The notes beneath the pieces are model-generated. The model had not been told where the DNA came from, did not search any database, and was given only the letters and a program-made list of their open reading frames with translations. Position numbers and translations under genes: made by a program. Positions 13,871 to 26,355 of a stretch of 64,000 nucleotides of DNA are shown one piece after another (position 1 is the first letter of the stretch; each line of letters opens with the position of its first letter). The stretch spans positions 63,655,958 through 63,719,957 of the forward strand of contig CM060198.1 of assembly GCA_030549335.1 (NCBI GenBank). Direction: 5' to 3'. Source of the DNA: Pontederia crassipes. Taxonomy: Eukaryota; Streptophyta; Magnoliopsida; Commelinales; Pontederiaceae.

Positions 13871-16654
13871 TAAGAACAAAAGTCTTCGATGCCAAGGAAA
13901 GCTCGCATTGCTTGTTTGCGTGCCGTTTCTTAAATTTGAGTTAAAAAAATCCCAATTCCAATCACTTGTTCGCCTACCGTTACAGCAAAGGAAACGGTCT
14001 TACGGGTCAATATATCGCGTCGTAAAGTAGCAGTCCCCCGTCCCAATGTTATGACGGCAATCCGTGCTTGCCGTTTTAAAAGGATTATAACAGTGTTCTT
14101 AACTTTTTATCTGAAATTAAGTATTGTCTCGTTCACCGAAAAAAAATTTTGTCTAATTCAACGGTAGCACAGTGGTAACAGACTGCTAGTCGATGAGCTA
14201 ATACTTCAGAATCGATTCTTCGAGACGCCATATTGATTAGAGGTATTACCTTTGTCGCTTGAACGTTAAACACTAAATTAATTAAATGCTAATAATTTTA
14301 GTGGGTTGCATTCTAAAAGAAAAAGTATTGTCTCATCCTTTCAGAGATTAAGAATTCCGAAGTTTAGATTTTACTTATTTACTTGTACGATTTACGTTGC
14401 CCTTTAATTTTGGTCTTCATGAATCTCTCTTTGCGATGGAAAAAAAAAGAAAAGATAATTAAAAATTAAGTATTACATCAATCTTATCAATAGAAATTAC
14501 ATTCCAGATCTCATAATTCAATAGTCAAAGATGCTTTGTTCTATTGCAAAGGAGAAGGTAGCTGTACTGCTTTTACATACTTAAACAACGAGGTTCAGAG
14601 TTTGACTCATATAATGCTCGTTTTAAAACATTTATAAAAACGAATTCAAAATAAATATGCACGATAAGTCGCAAAATGAAAAAAAATGAATAGTATAATA
14701 TTAATTCATAAATCATATTTTTTTATGATTGATATAATATTTTTATAGTGTAATATCTTCCATCAAATTATGAAATTCTTATGTCGATACTTTAAATTTT
14801 TTATGCTATATTTTATATTTAGTTATAAAATTAGATATATTTATACGAATTCTAATTCGTTAGCCTATCTTTTAAACTATTATTATTTTAAAATGGAGGA
14901 TGATCATTATTTTTCTCTAAATAGTTTAGATGTTTTTTAATTGAAAAATTGATAAAAAAAATATTTTTTTACCAATTTATTGAATGGTCAAAGTCATATG
15001 ATCAAGAGTAGCACATAGTGTAACATATCTTCGGGATCAACCTGACTATATATGTGGAAGAATGATTGATTTTGGACGCGTTAGGCTATCATATTTTCCT
15101 ACTTTTGTATATTTTAGTTATGCTTTTGTCACTCTCCCTCCCTCCCTTCTCGATTTCTCCTGACACGAGACCCACTCTTTTTAGATATTACAAGTAAAAA
15201 ATGTTAATGCATTATAGTACATATACATATATTAATTAATAGTACATGTAAAATAAAGAAATTAGATTTATTTTGCACACACGTATATATATATATATAT
15301 ATATAATATGAATAGGATATATATATAATATGAATAGGAAAAATGAGCAAGTATCGTCCTTGCATTGTGCATAATCAGCCCCTCATTCAGAGTCAGATTA
15401 ATTCGTAACTTGGCTGCATTTAAGGAGGCCCAATGCCCACAATCTCAAATGATGATGAGCTCGCTTATGTGTTGGGCCGTTATCACATTTTTTAACTTTT
15501 ACAAACGAGATTTTTTGTCACGATATTTCATATTTCGGTTTCTTAACATTTAAAAAATACACAAAATAACTGTCATAAGAATTGATTAGGGATGGAAAAT
15601 AAGTGAGATGAAGGCAGGACATGCGTGGAGACAAAAGTGAACGTATGACGAGATGATAATTTGTCGTCGCAACAAAAGTTCTAGAGAGATTTCTGATATG
15701 AGCTTCATTAATAATTACCTGATCCTAGAAATATTTCAAAACTTGTCTGATCATGATACTGAAAAGTCCATATATCTGATACATCTAATTTAAGGTCGAC
15801 CCAAAGATCTCCCAACAATGACACTTTCAATATTCGATCCGCTCGTATGGGAGAAAATTGATTGCAGAAAATTAAGTTGGTACAAGGCTTTCATATTTTT
15901 TGCTGCAAACTAACCAGAGCATTGTAAGATGAAAGCAAATAAGACAATTTGCTTTAAAAACACCATGAGATCCCCGGATTATTTTATCAAAGAGCACTAG
16001 GGTATCACTTATTTGAAATCTTATCTTATTACTCGTATGTATTATTTGTGAAGCAAAGTTATCTATCGTTTGCAATCCATCATTTCATCTCCTCTTTTTC
16101 ACCAGAAAGTTGTGATGGAAAACAAAAACTGCAATGTACTTTACCTCCTTCCCCTAGACAAACTTTGTACTACTAGAATCTTTGCTTATTATTGTCAGGT
16201 CAAGTTGTCTGACATCATATGTCCATATTGTCAGGTCAAGTTATCTGACAGATTTGCATCCGACATAATATGCTTATTATTGTCTAAGTGAAGTGTAATA
16301 TTTCACGATAGCCCCAAATTGTTGAAACTGGCCTCTGTTTGCAAAGCACATATGGCAAAGACCAAACCAGTGAGGTTTAAGTCATGACGTCTGATAACTA
16401 ACAATACATATTGCCCTCCATTAGCTGATCACTTCTCCCAACTGCAGCAGCACTTGCTCTGATGAAATGAGTGATACTGCTGAAGGTTGAGAGTAGAGAA
16501 ATGTTCAGCAAGGCCTAAGTGGAATGAATTAGAATGAGAGGCTGAGAGTGAGACCATTTCCTGTGCACTTAAGGCAGGTGGGAGATCAAAGGAACATGCA
16601 ATCAATATTTTGTATCAGAACAAGATATTCGGATTTCAGCAGTGAACCTACGAG
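13871..16654. other. Intergenic; possible tRNA-related SINE remnant near 14155-14300
   Basis: No protein gene was recognised. At about 14160 the text GGTAGCACAGTGGTAACAG resembles a Pol III A box, and AGAATCGATTC about 35 bases later a weak B box. This would fit a decayed tRNA-derived SINE. The rest is AT-rich intergenic DNA with a (TA)n tract at about 15283-15305. Confidence 0.35.
16193..16250. repeat. Paired TGTCAG...CTGACA short palindromic units
   Basis: Two near-identical 22-bp units (16193-16214 and 16229-16250), each with TGTCAG and CTGACA arms, are spaced 36 bp start to start. The function is unknown. Confidence 0.6.
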
Positions 16655-17233
16655 CAGGGGAGAGTAATGGTCGATTCGGTTAATTAAGCGATCGAATAAT
16701 TCGATTAATTGACCGAATCGACCGAAAAAAATTTAACCATTATCCGGACTGAAAAAGTCTGTTAACCGATTTCGGTTAATCGATTTTTTGGTTCGGTTCG
16801 GTGAATTCATCATTTTAATTAAAAAAATATTTTAAATATTATTATAAATTAATAAAATTTGAAAATATATTAAAGTAAAGATTAAATACGTATCCAAAAT
16901 TAAAATCAAACACTAAATTTGAACATGATAATAAGATCCAAATCATTCAATAGTTAGGATACAAATAGAATTAAACAAAAATACATAAAATCATATACAC
17001 ACAACAAGTTTTTTACAAAAAAAAAATTAAAAATATATAATAATAATTATCGGTTAATTTGATTTTTAACAAAAAATTTAGTTAATTAACCATAACAATT
17101 GATTTTGATTAATAATTTTTTTTATCCATTACCTAACCGAAATCAAATCGGATAATTCGGTTCGGTTAATCGGTTAAAATTACGATCAATTAACCAACGA
17201 TTACGATTAATCGGATAACCGTGCTGAGCCCTA
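16655..17233. mobile_element. hAT-type MITE with 8-bp target-site duplication
   Basis: The element starts CAGGGGAGAG. Its other end, reverse complemented, starts TAGGGCTCAG. It is flanked on both sides by the exact 8-mer CCTACGAG (16647-16654 and 17234-17241). Inside, both arms carry TTCGGTTAATCG-type blocks, so a single strand could fold back on itself. There is no transposase frame. An 8-bp duplication and YAGGG-like ends are typical of hAT elements. Confidence 0.75.
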
Positions 17234-17241
17234 CCTACGAG

Positions 17242-19246
17242 TTGCTACTGTACTTGCCACAGGGTCGATGCCTTTGTGTTTCTCTGTCCACTTCCTCTTG
17301 AATTGATGTCTCTGGAGCTTCCTAGGTCACCATGATCCCTCAGGCAGTGAAGTATCATCTTCAGAAGTTTCACTGCTACTGTTTGTGCTTTCATATCATG
17401 ATCATGTTCTGGGTGTTGACAATAGGACAATCTTGTGCTGCATACACAACAAGAGGATGAGACGACTGTATTGTTCTTTGTCGAGTAATCATGTCTTTTC
17501 CAATTATAGAAATGATTTTTCCTTTCACGCAATTATATTTAATTTTGATTAATAAAAAAATAAATTTGACATATTAGTTTTCAGACTATAAATTGCATAT
17601 TTATAGCAAATAGATACCATTTTATTTAAAAAGGTAAAAAACTAACAAATGTTATTTAAATTGCACTTTTTGTTTATATGTCTTTTTCACAAATGAACAG
17701 ATATATAATATAATATGAAAAAAGCATGATAATTTCTTTAGAACTGTGCAAACTAAAAATGTAGTTTAAAAAATATGATTATTATGGAAAGATTGTATCC
17801 ACTATTGTATAGTTTATAATTCATTTTAAAAATATAGTAATCACATAAATGTGAAAACTAGTCATTATTTTACACTCTCCATTCTGTTAAATTTATAATA
17901 TTATGAACAAAAAATATAATGAATCAATATGTAATTTGTAAAAATTTAATCATGACCTCACAAAAATAGTACATATTAGTTAAGCATGCATTTATTTGTT
18001 TCATCATAATAATTTATTACTTTTTTAATATATAATGCCGTAACAAGCATCGGTCGATAAGTATTTAAATACCTATAATTTCATACTACTGATTTTCTAA
18101 ATATAATATTTTCTAATAATGTATTTTTTAAATGATTTTTAGGGCATGTGTTATGAAAAAAAATTCACGTCTTAAGACATTTTTTAAGAGGTGGCTTGCC
18201 ATTAATTTTAAATTATTGGGAAAAATGCACAATCTAATGTTTTGATTCCGCAACAGGTTCCAAGACTTAATTGTGTAATTTTAAAGCACTGCATGAAAAA
18301 TAGTGTAAAGTTGATGCTACACAAATTAATTTATAACATTTTTATAATTTATTACATGATTTTAGTCTATAGAGGGTTAATAGGGGGTGAAAGTGATTCA
18401 AGTCAAGTGATTTTTTCGACAAAATTTTTTTTTTATCTTCAAATTTTGGGCGGATTTTCAACGTATAAAAGATCACCCTAATTTTTTTCGGAGAAAAAAA
18501 CCCGATTTAAGCGGTCTTAATTTTTTCGAATCGGGGACCCACATTAAAATAATAATTTTTAAAAACATTATAAACATTAAATATATCACGTAGATATTTT
18601 AAAAAATAAAAATTAACTCTAAATTTAATTATTTAATGTAAATAAACTAAAATAATATATTATTACATTATAATTGAAATTATTCTAATTAATTTTGTAC
18701 AAACTTTCTAAAAATAAATTAATTAATTCAATATGAAATGTGGGATAATAAGTAAATAATATACCTAATCTAATAAATATGAATAAGAGAAAAGATAAAA
18801 TTATAAAATATTATTTAAAAATTGAAGTAATAATTTAGTTATAATAGTTTTGAAAAATATTTGGTTCGGTCCGACCTCTTTATTTTTTTTAAAGGAGCCC
18901 TAATTTAAACAGATGATTTTTATTTATTCTGAAAGACCTACCTAATTTTTTTTGTTAGGGTTCATATTTTCATTTTTTCCGGATTGATTTATTTTTAGTT
19001 TGTTAAGTTTTCCGATTCTTAAGTTTTTAGTTACACCTCTAATTATAAAATAAAAAATTGTGAACGAATATTGTAAATATATAATATAAAGAATTATCCC
19101 CGTACGCAAACTTCCACATGGCAAAAAAAATAATTAGTGCGGTGTAAAAAAATGAAACTTTATATATAAACGTCCACAGTGCTTGCATTTATTGATGTGC
19201 CAAGATCACATATGGTTAACAAAGTGAAATGGGATGAAAAAGAGAG

Positions 19247-19285
<39 letters not shown>

Positions 19286-21119
19286 TATTTATATATAAAA
19301 TTTCAATTTCTTACATCGCACTATATTCTTTACAATGTTTTTAAAGAAACTTACGATTTGACTGCTTGTAGAGCTTTTACATTATTTTTTTTTCAACGCA
19401 AACAGAAAATTATGTTTTTTTTTTCCGACTTCGAATCAATGTTATTAAGATCGGACCGGACCGATCGATTCAATCGCAAATCTGTCAAAAATTCGATTCG
19501 GTTTAATGTCAAAACTATTTTTGACATTGAATCGAAAAAACCGATTGAATCGGGGTGGTTGAACCAGTTCAACCCGGTTCAAGTTAAATTTTAGAAAATA
19601 ATATTTAAAAAATAGTGAAAATAGGAAAGTTAAAAAAGAAAAAAAGAAAGAAAGATAAAAAGGAAAGAATATGACATGTATAAAATAAATTAAAAATTAA
19701 AATAAAAAGATAAATATTTAAAATTGAATAATATTAAAATGAAAATCATTAAAGAACATAAATAAAAGAGATAAAAAGGAAAGTATTAAAAAAATAAGAG
19801 TAATTTAAGATGAAATTTATTAATATAGCATCTATCATTAATAAATAGTAGATATTAAATTAATAATAATCTATTTATATTTATATGTTAATTATTATTA
19901 AATTTTTAATAAATAAAAATATTTTATATTAATTTTTAATATTATTAATAAGTTATTAATACAATATTCATATACTATATCATATAATTTATATTATATC
20001 TTTATCAGTATCTGTCGTAACTTGGAAGACGGTCTGTACACATTCTGATTTATTATTTATTGTCTATATTTTTATATATTCTATAATTTCGACAATTTCT
20101 TAAAAAAATACAGACAAAAGAATACAAAAAAATTACGTCTCTTGTGTCACGTTCAGTTATTTTGATGATACGTGGCAGATATAGACTTTATGATGGACTT
20201 CGAATTAGAAACGTCACCGATGATCTCATCTCCCGGAACCCGTTTCTTTATTATGATATAATATATATGTATATCCGGCAAAAATATATGATATATATAA
20301 CAAGGAGGACAGCATTGAAAATTGCGTATAGTACTGTTGCACCGAGTTGGCTTATTTAATTGTATTAATCTGAATTATTAGTTGAATTAGATAAAGTACT
20401 AGATCAATCTTAGTTCGTCCAAAAGTAGTAATCTCGATTATTATAATTATGACTGTTTCATAAATATTAATGGATCCTTGAAAAGACCATATTTATGTGG
20501 AACAAGTTGCATGGTTCTTTTATTTACATATTCTATCACAGTACGATCTATCACTAGCTATGAGTAACCAATGGTCGGAAGTCATAAACTTACATTTGAA
20601 GCTTATCATTATTGAAATTTAATTTCCATGACATAACATTTGTAAAATCATTACAATATAGCAATAAGATATGCGTTTCAATGACCACAAAATTAAAACA
20701 TCATCCATGACAGGTAAGAATTAGCATATCAAATTATCAATATATAGCCTACGGCACAAAACATGCATTCCTTACATTCTTGATAATGTTTTATCAATTT
20801 ACACCATCACGTTTATTTTCATGTCTTTATTTTAATTTTTTATCACATTTTATATATAGAAAAATTATATATATTGAACGAGTGTGGAGCACTAATTTTA
20901 CTTACCAAATTATTAAAATAAATACATATTAATTTAAAGTATATATTAAATAGTAAATATGACTAAATTATCCGATGGTCGTAATCAAATCATATTAATA
21001 AATATGACTAATTTAGCGATTATAATTCATTTAACCTTAGATGATACATTTTTATTATCAAATTATCTAGATAAATATATATTATTTCATATAAAAAGTA
21101 TATGATCAATTAATAATAA
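17242..21119. other. AT-rich intergenic sequence with element fragments
   Basis: No gene was recognised. About 19438-19600 resembles one end of the element at 7397-8425 (TGTTATTAAGATCGGACCGG). About 18381-19041 has weak TAGGGG-like ends and may be another decayed inverted-repeat element. A (TA)n tract lies at 19251-19281. Confidence 0.4.
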
Positions 21120-21150
21120 CTAGTGGGATGACCCGCGCGATGCGCGGATG
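21090..21150 (-). mobile_element. Helitron 3' terminus
   Basis: Read on the minus strand, a GC hairpin CCGCGCATCGCGCGG is followed about 10 bases later by CTAG and then T. This is the classic Helitron 3' end (hairpin, CTRR, T at the target). The element body would extend towards higher coordinates; its 5' TC end was not located. Confidence 0.6.
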
Positions 21151-21339
21151 ATGTAAAATTAGATTAATCATATATTTATAAAACAATTAAATATTAGTTT
21201 TATATATTTTAATATTATTTAAAATATAATGATTATAAAATAAAGAAATAATCTATTGCCTATCTATTTATTTTCTTCTCTTCTTAAAAAATAATGTTCT
21301 TGTTTAAGTCTGAGATATTGATTTATTAATCTATTTCAC

Positions 21340-21394
21340 ACACGCGCGCGCGCACACACACATATATATATATATACACACACAAATTATATCA

Positions 21395-21421
<27 letters not shown>
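21340..21421. repeat. Compound (CA)n/(CG)n/(TA)n microsatellite
   Basis: ACACACGCGCGCGCGCACAC is followed by alternating TA and CA runs. Confidence 0.9.
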
Positions 21422-21425
<4 letters not shown>

Positions 21426-21529
21426 ATTTCATGATATATATAAACATATATATTATACTTGTTTTGATTCTACTCTAATTAGCTAGAAATATGTTAAATG
21501 GACATACATGATGAATATTTGGCAATAGA

Positions 21530-21913
21530 TGATGGGAAAATCCGAGAACAAGTAGAGAAGATCACAGAGAGATTGCAGAAAAATAGAGGAGACACACGAA
21601 ATTTACCCAGGTTCACCCTTGAGATTAGGGCTACATCCAGCAAAGAGGTTCTACTATATCGTTTAGGTTTACAGCCGCCACACAAAATTACATCAGAAAT
21701 TAGGCTATTAATAGCCTCTCCAAACCGGGTTTAAAACCCAAACAAACAGAGAAAAAAAAACCTAAACCCTAAACCGGGCCCCCCGAACCCCCCTTTCGTT
21801 CGTACGCCAACAATACTGTTAATTGAGTAATACTCAAATTCCCCTAAGCTCACGTGGGCGAACCCGGTGTGAGAAACAAGGGGCCCTGAAGTATGTATTC
21901 ACCAACTCTAACA
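21530..21913 (-). mobile_element. Solo Copia LTR
   Basis: The 384-bp sequence begins TGATGGG, ends CA and is flanked by exact 5-bp duplications ATAGA (21525-21529 and 21914-21918). It matches the two LTRs at 55561-56030 and 60139-60607 but lacks part of their GC-rich middle. It has no internal sequence, so it is a solo LTR left by recombination. Orientation is given by comparison with that element. Confidence 0.85.
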
Positions 21914-22057
21914 ATAGATTCATGCAAATATTAAATTAATCTTACTTTTTTTTTATCAATGCTTATATATTGTTTTGTGTTTAACATATCATAGATAGTT
22001 CTGCGTTACAAACAAATTATATCTTCTACAATTATTCATGTTGCTTGAATTTTGAAG

Positions 22058-22327
22058 TCATGCATGCAACCAATTTTTTAGTATAAACTCTGCCATCCCT
22101 ATGCATCCAAAAAGAATCAAAATATCATCAGTAATATTAGTGTCATGCATAAAAGAGGGGCAAGCAAATTTGGTGGCCGCTGATTCCATTCGACGAAGCC
22201 TCATCAAAGCGCGAACATGATCTCCATCTCTGTAATCAACGTATGGAGGCCTTGGTACCATAGTTGGGTCGGGAGCGTCCAACTCGACGTCCTCAAAATC
22301 CATGGAGATTGTGAGGGGCGCTGCCAT
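22058..22327 (-). pseudogene. ATHILA ORF-1-like fragment
   Basis: 89-codon frame beginning MAAPLTISMDFEDVEL and containing ATKFACPSF...DILILFGCIGMAEFI. This spacing resembles the conserved core of the ATHILA ORF-1 family (a plant-specific retroelement protein of unknown role placed downstream of integrase). It stops after NWLHA where relatives continue much further, so it is truncated. The resemblance is judged from memory of the family pattern. Confidence 0.45.
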
Positions 22328-23221
22328 GAGAAAGAAAAAATGGACCGTTTCAAGGTAAAACGATCTATTTTTTACAGTAAGAAACACGGACCATTTTGTG
22401 GAGAAAATGAGCCGTGTTATTTGAAGAACACGGTCGGTGTTGCAGAAACACGGTCCATTTTTTTTTTGCAAGTTCACCGCCAGAGTTTCTAAGAGAAGTC
22501 GATGTCGTTCTCGACAACGGACTGTGACGAAGGCGAGTGTGGACGAAGAAGCCGACGAAGATGCGCCGCACAAAAGGCCGGCGGTGAGGTGACTCGGTGC
22601 AGACGGCGGCGGGCTTTCTGATGGCGGCGGTCGTGCAGACGGCGACGACGGTTCGGCGGTGAGCGCGGCTGGTGGCGGATGGTGACGGCAGCGAGAGCGA
22701 CTGGTGGCGGATGCTGAAGGTGGCGGACGGTGACGGCGGCGAGCGCGGAGGTTGTTGGCGGCGAGCGCGGAGGTTGACGACGACGGAGAAGATGATCGGA
22801 GATGGGTGTGGGGACGATCCGATGCGGGGCGTCTTATAGTGACTCGGGCCATGTTGTAAATGCAGGTAGGTATCGGTTCGCGTATCCCAGTGCAACACGG
22901 ACCGGGTTGTGTCAAACGGTCCGTGTTTGACTTTGGTGTTCATGATTCCGAGGAGTAACACGGCTCGTGTTGTGCCAACGCGGACCGTGTTAATGAATGC
23001 TTGACAGCTGTTTCGCACTTTTGCGTGTGCATTACATGGCTCGTGTTGCTAAAATACGGTCTGTGTTATGTTAAAATTCTGCACAGTCAAAGCAACTTTG
23101 TTAGTAAATGGAGGACACGACTCTCGAGCCGTGTAAAAATATATTTATTGATTTTTTTTTGGAAAATAAAAATTAGACAGAATAGTTCTGATTTATAGTC
23201 TTCAGCTTGACTTAGTCATAC
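22328..23221 (-). other. Athila 3' untranslated region, GC-rich with repeated CACGG motifs
   Basis: The GC-rich core (about 22500-22850) is a degenerate GGCGGCGA/GGTGGCGG-type repeat; long minus-strand frames there have biased Pro/Ser/Arg composition and are not credible genes. Both flanks hold many copies of a CACGGTCCGTG-like motif (see findings). Confidence 0.55.
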
Positions 23222-25048
23222 TCATGGATCAGCAAGAATAATGAAATTAACTTCCTCGTGATGAACACCACCTATATAGTTCTTAAGATGTTGTCCATTG
23301 ACTTTGAATTGATGCTTTTTGTCCATGGTGCAAATTTCAACAACTCCGAAAGGTGATGAGGAGACGATAAGAAAGGGCCCCGTCCATCCGAACTTAAGTT
23401 TACTTGGAAAAAGTCTAAGTCTATTGTCATATAAGAGAACTTGTTGACCGGGTTGAAAACTCCTAGTTTGTATGCGTTGATCAAGCCAATTTTTTGTGCG
23501 CTCCTTATATATTTTGCTATTTTCATAAGCATTACTTCGAAGTTCTTCCAGTTCATTCAACTTGAGTAACCTTTCCTTTCTTGTTTCTGTAGGCTCAAAA
23601 TTAAGAAGTTTAGTAGCCCAATAAGCTTTATGCTCTAATTCAACAAGTAAATGACATGCCTTGCCAAACACAAGTCTATAAGGTGACATTTCAATAGGAG
23701 TTTTAAAAGCAGTACGATAGGCCCACAAAGCATCATCTAATTTAACAGACCAATCCTTTCTAGAGAAATTTATAGTTTTTTCCAAAATGCGTTTTATTTC
23801 CCTATTAGATATCTCCACTTGACCGCATGTTTGCGCCTGATATAGAGTACTGAGTTTATGTGCAACTCCAAATTTCGTCAAAAGTCCTGCAAATAATTTA
23901 TTACAAAAATGGGCGACATTATCACTTATTATAGTTCTAAGTGTGCCAAATCTAGTGAAAATATTCTTTTTTAAAAACTTAACCACCACCTTTGCATCAT
24001 TAGTAGGAGAGGCAATTGTCTCTACCCACTTAGATACATAATCTACAGCAACCAAAATGTACTCGTTATTAAATGACTTAGGGAAGGATCTCATAAAGTC
24101 GATTCCCCAAACATAAAAAATATCACAATATAGCATATTATGTTGGGGCATTTCATGAAGTTTCGAGATGTTACCCGTCTTTTGACATTGATCACATGAC
24201 TTACAAAAAATTTGAGCATCTTTAAAAATAGTGGGCCAATAAAATCCACTTTCCAAGATTTTTGCAGCTGTCCGATTAGGACCGAAGTGGCCTCCAGCTT
24301 CCTTTGTGTGGCAATGTGTAAGAATGCTATTGAATTCAGATTCAGGGACGCAATGTCTGATTACTTGATCTGCACAAACCTTAAAAAGATATGGATCTTC
24401 CCGCAAGTAATGTTTCACATCTGAAAAGAATTTTTTCTTTTGTTGTGATGTCCATCCTGTAGGGAGCCAATTTCCTGCAAGAAAATTTGCAAAATCAGCA
24501 AACAAAGGTGACGTATCAATTATTTTTATTTTATCACAAGAATTGATATAAAAGATTTTCTCATCCGAAAATTCTTCAAGTATATCAGTTTCCTCAATTG
24601 GAGAAACTTCCAAACGAGATAAATGATCAGCTACGACGTTCTCGGTCCCCTTCTTATCTTTAACCTCTACGTCAAATTCTTGTAAAAGAAGAATCCACCT
24701 GAGTAGTCGAGGTTTGGCTTCTTTTTTTGTCATGAGATGTTTTATAGCTGCATAATCAGTGTAGACAACAACTTGTGAGCAGATTAAATAAGATCGGAAT
24801 TTATCAAAAGCAAAAATGACAGTTAGAAACTCTTTTTCCGTTGTGGCATAATTCATTTGAGTTGGAGTTAGAGTTCGGCTAGCATAGTAGATGACTCGAA
24901 AAATTTTGTCCCACCTTTGCCCTAATACAGCACCGATGGTTCCATCACTAGCGTCGCACATGAGTTCGAACGGAAGACTCCGATCAGGGCTACAACAATG
25001 GGAGCAGATGTAAGTTTCTCTTTTAATGTAGTAAAAGCAAATATGCAA
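23222..25048 (-). pseudogene. Athila RNase H and integrase
   Basis: One long open frame. RNase [20 protein letters not shown], then ATTEKEFL and VVYTDY (acidic residues D-E-D). Integrase: an HHCC zinc-binding region ([12 protein letters not shown] ... [15 protein letters not shown]), then the core with VDYVSKW, SDNVAHF and the glutamate in [11 protein letters not shown], fitting a D-D-E triad. A chromodomain is not evident. The frame is intact here, but it overlaps the RT frame (24922-25281) in a different phase, so the polyprotein as a whole is broken. Confidence 0.85.
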
Positions 25049-26268
25049 TCAGAATTGAAAATAAACTTAGTGTTCTTGATGAGAAGATTGGTGAGTGGTT
25101 TGGCTATCTTGAAAAAATCCTTGATAAATCTTCTATAAAATCCAGCATGACCCAAAAAGCTCTGGACAGCTTTTACAGATGTGGGCGGAGGTAGATTTAC
25201 GATTACATCCACCTTGGCCTTGTCTACCTCGATTCCTTTATCGGAAATTTTATGCCTCAAGACAATGCCTTCCTTCACCATGAAGTGGCATTTTTCCCAA
25301 TTTAGTACCAGATTTGTTTCTTCACAACGTTACAAAATCGAGGTTAAATTTGTAAGACAATTGTCAAATGAGTTACCAAATAAAGTAAAATCGTCCATAA
25401 AGATTTCAAGAATCTTTTCATTCATATCAACGAATATTGCCATCATGCATCTTTGAAATGTTGTCGATGCATTGCAGAGTCCAAAGGGCATTCGTCGATA
25501 GGCAAAAGTTCCGTATGGGCAGGTAAAAGTTGTTTTCTTCTGATCTTGAGGCGCCACAACAATTTGATTGTATCCTGAATAACCATCTAGAAAACAATAA
25601 AAACTATGTCATGCTATTCGTTCCAACATTTGATCCATGGATGGTAGAGGGAAGTGATCCTTGCGTGTTATTTCGTTGAGTTTGCGATAGTCGATACACA
25701 CACGCCAACCTATAACTATCCTGCTAGGTACCCACTCATTTTTTCTTGTTAGTAATTACAATGATGCCCCTTTTTTTTGTACTACTTGTACGGGGCTAAT
25801 CCAAGGACTATCAGAGATAGGGTAAATGATACCTGCATCGAGAAGTTTGATTACTTCTTTCTTAATGACCTCTTTTAGAGTTGGGTTTAACCTATGCTGA
25901 AATTGGGTGCTTAGTTTACTTTTCTTTTCCATCAAAATCTTATGCATACATATTGATGGTGATATTCCCTTGATATCATTGATGGACCAAGCAATAGCTT
26001 TTTTGTGTTTCCTGAGAACCTGTAAAAGTTTATTTTCCATTATATCAATTAATTCAGAGAAAATAATCACAGGAAATAATTTTTTTTTTTTGAGAAAAGC
26101 ATATTTGAGATGAGTAGGCAAGCTCTTGAGTTCTGAGTTTGATGGTGGAGAAAGTATGTCTGTCTTCTCTAAGATGGATTCTTTTAAAGGGATTGACTCT
26201 TTTTCATCTAAGTCAATTCCTTCTTCAGTGTTATCCATTGATTCTTCAATGATTGTGTAGGGATCCAT
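24922..26268 (-). pseudogene. Athila reverse transcriptase
   Basis: Three open segments in different frames: 25756-26268 (fingers; HRLNPTLKEVIKKEV, PISDSPWISPVQVVQKKG), 25330-25557 (palm; TFTCPYGTFAYRRMPFGLCN and the catalytic FMDDF) and 24922-25281 (thumb; QSFLGHAGFYRRFIKDF). Frameshifts near 25.56-25.75 kb and 25.3 kb, and another before RNase H, mean no continuous protein could be made. Confidence 0.85.
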
Positions 26269-26355
26269 TATTACTTCTGGTACTACCTCTTCAAATTCGT
26301 CAGAAACATCATCTTCAAAGGTATCAATAGAATAACAAGATGATAAATCTAAAGG

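Noticed and set aside
14155..14240. Possible tRNA gene
   Set aside because: The A-box text is good, but the B box is weak and the stems do not pair; at best it is a SINE remnant.
18381..19041. Inverted-repeat element with TAGGGG-like ends
   Set aside because: The arms match poorly and the 8-bp flanks do not agree, so it was left as a remark only.
22365..23018. Long minus-strand Pro/Ser/Arg-rich frames (217 and 285 codons)
   Set aside because: The composition comes from a GC-rich repeat in the Athila 3' region. Only the last 89 codons of the 285-codon frame resemble a known family.
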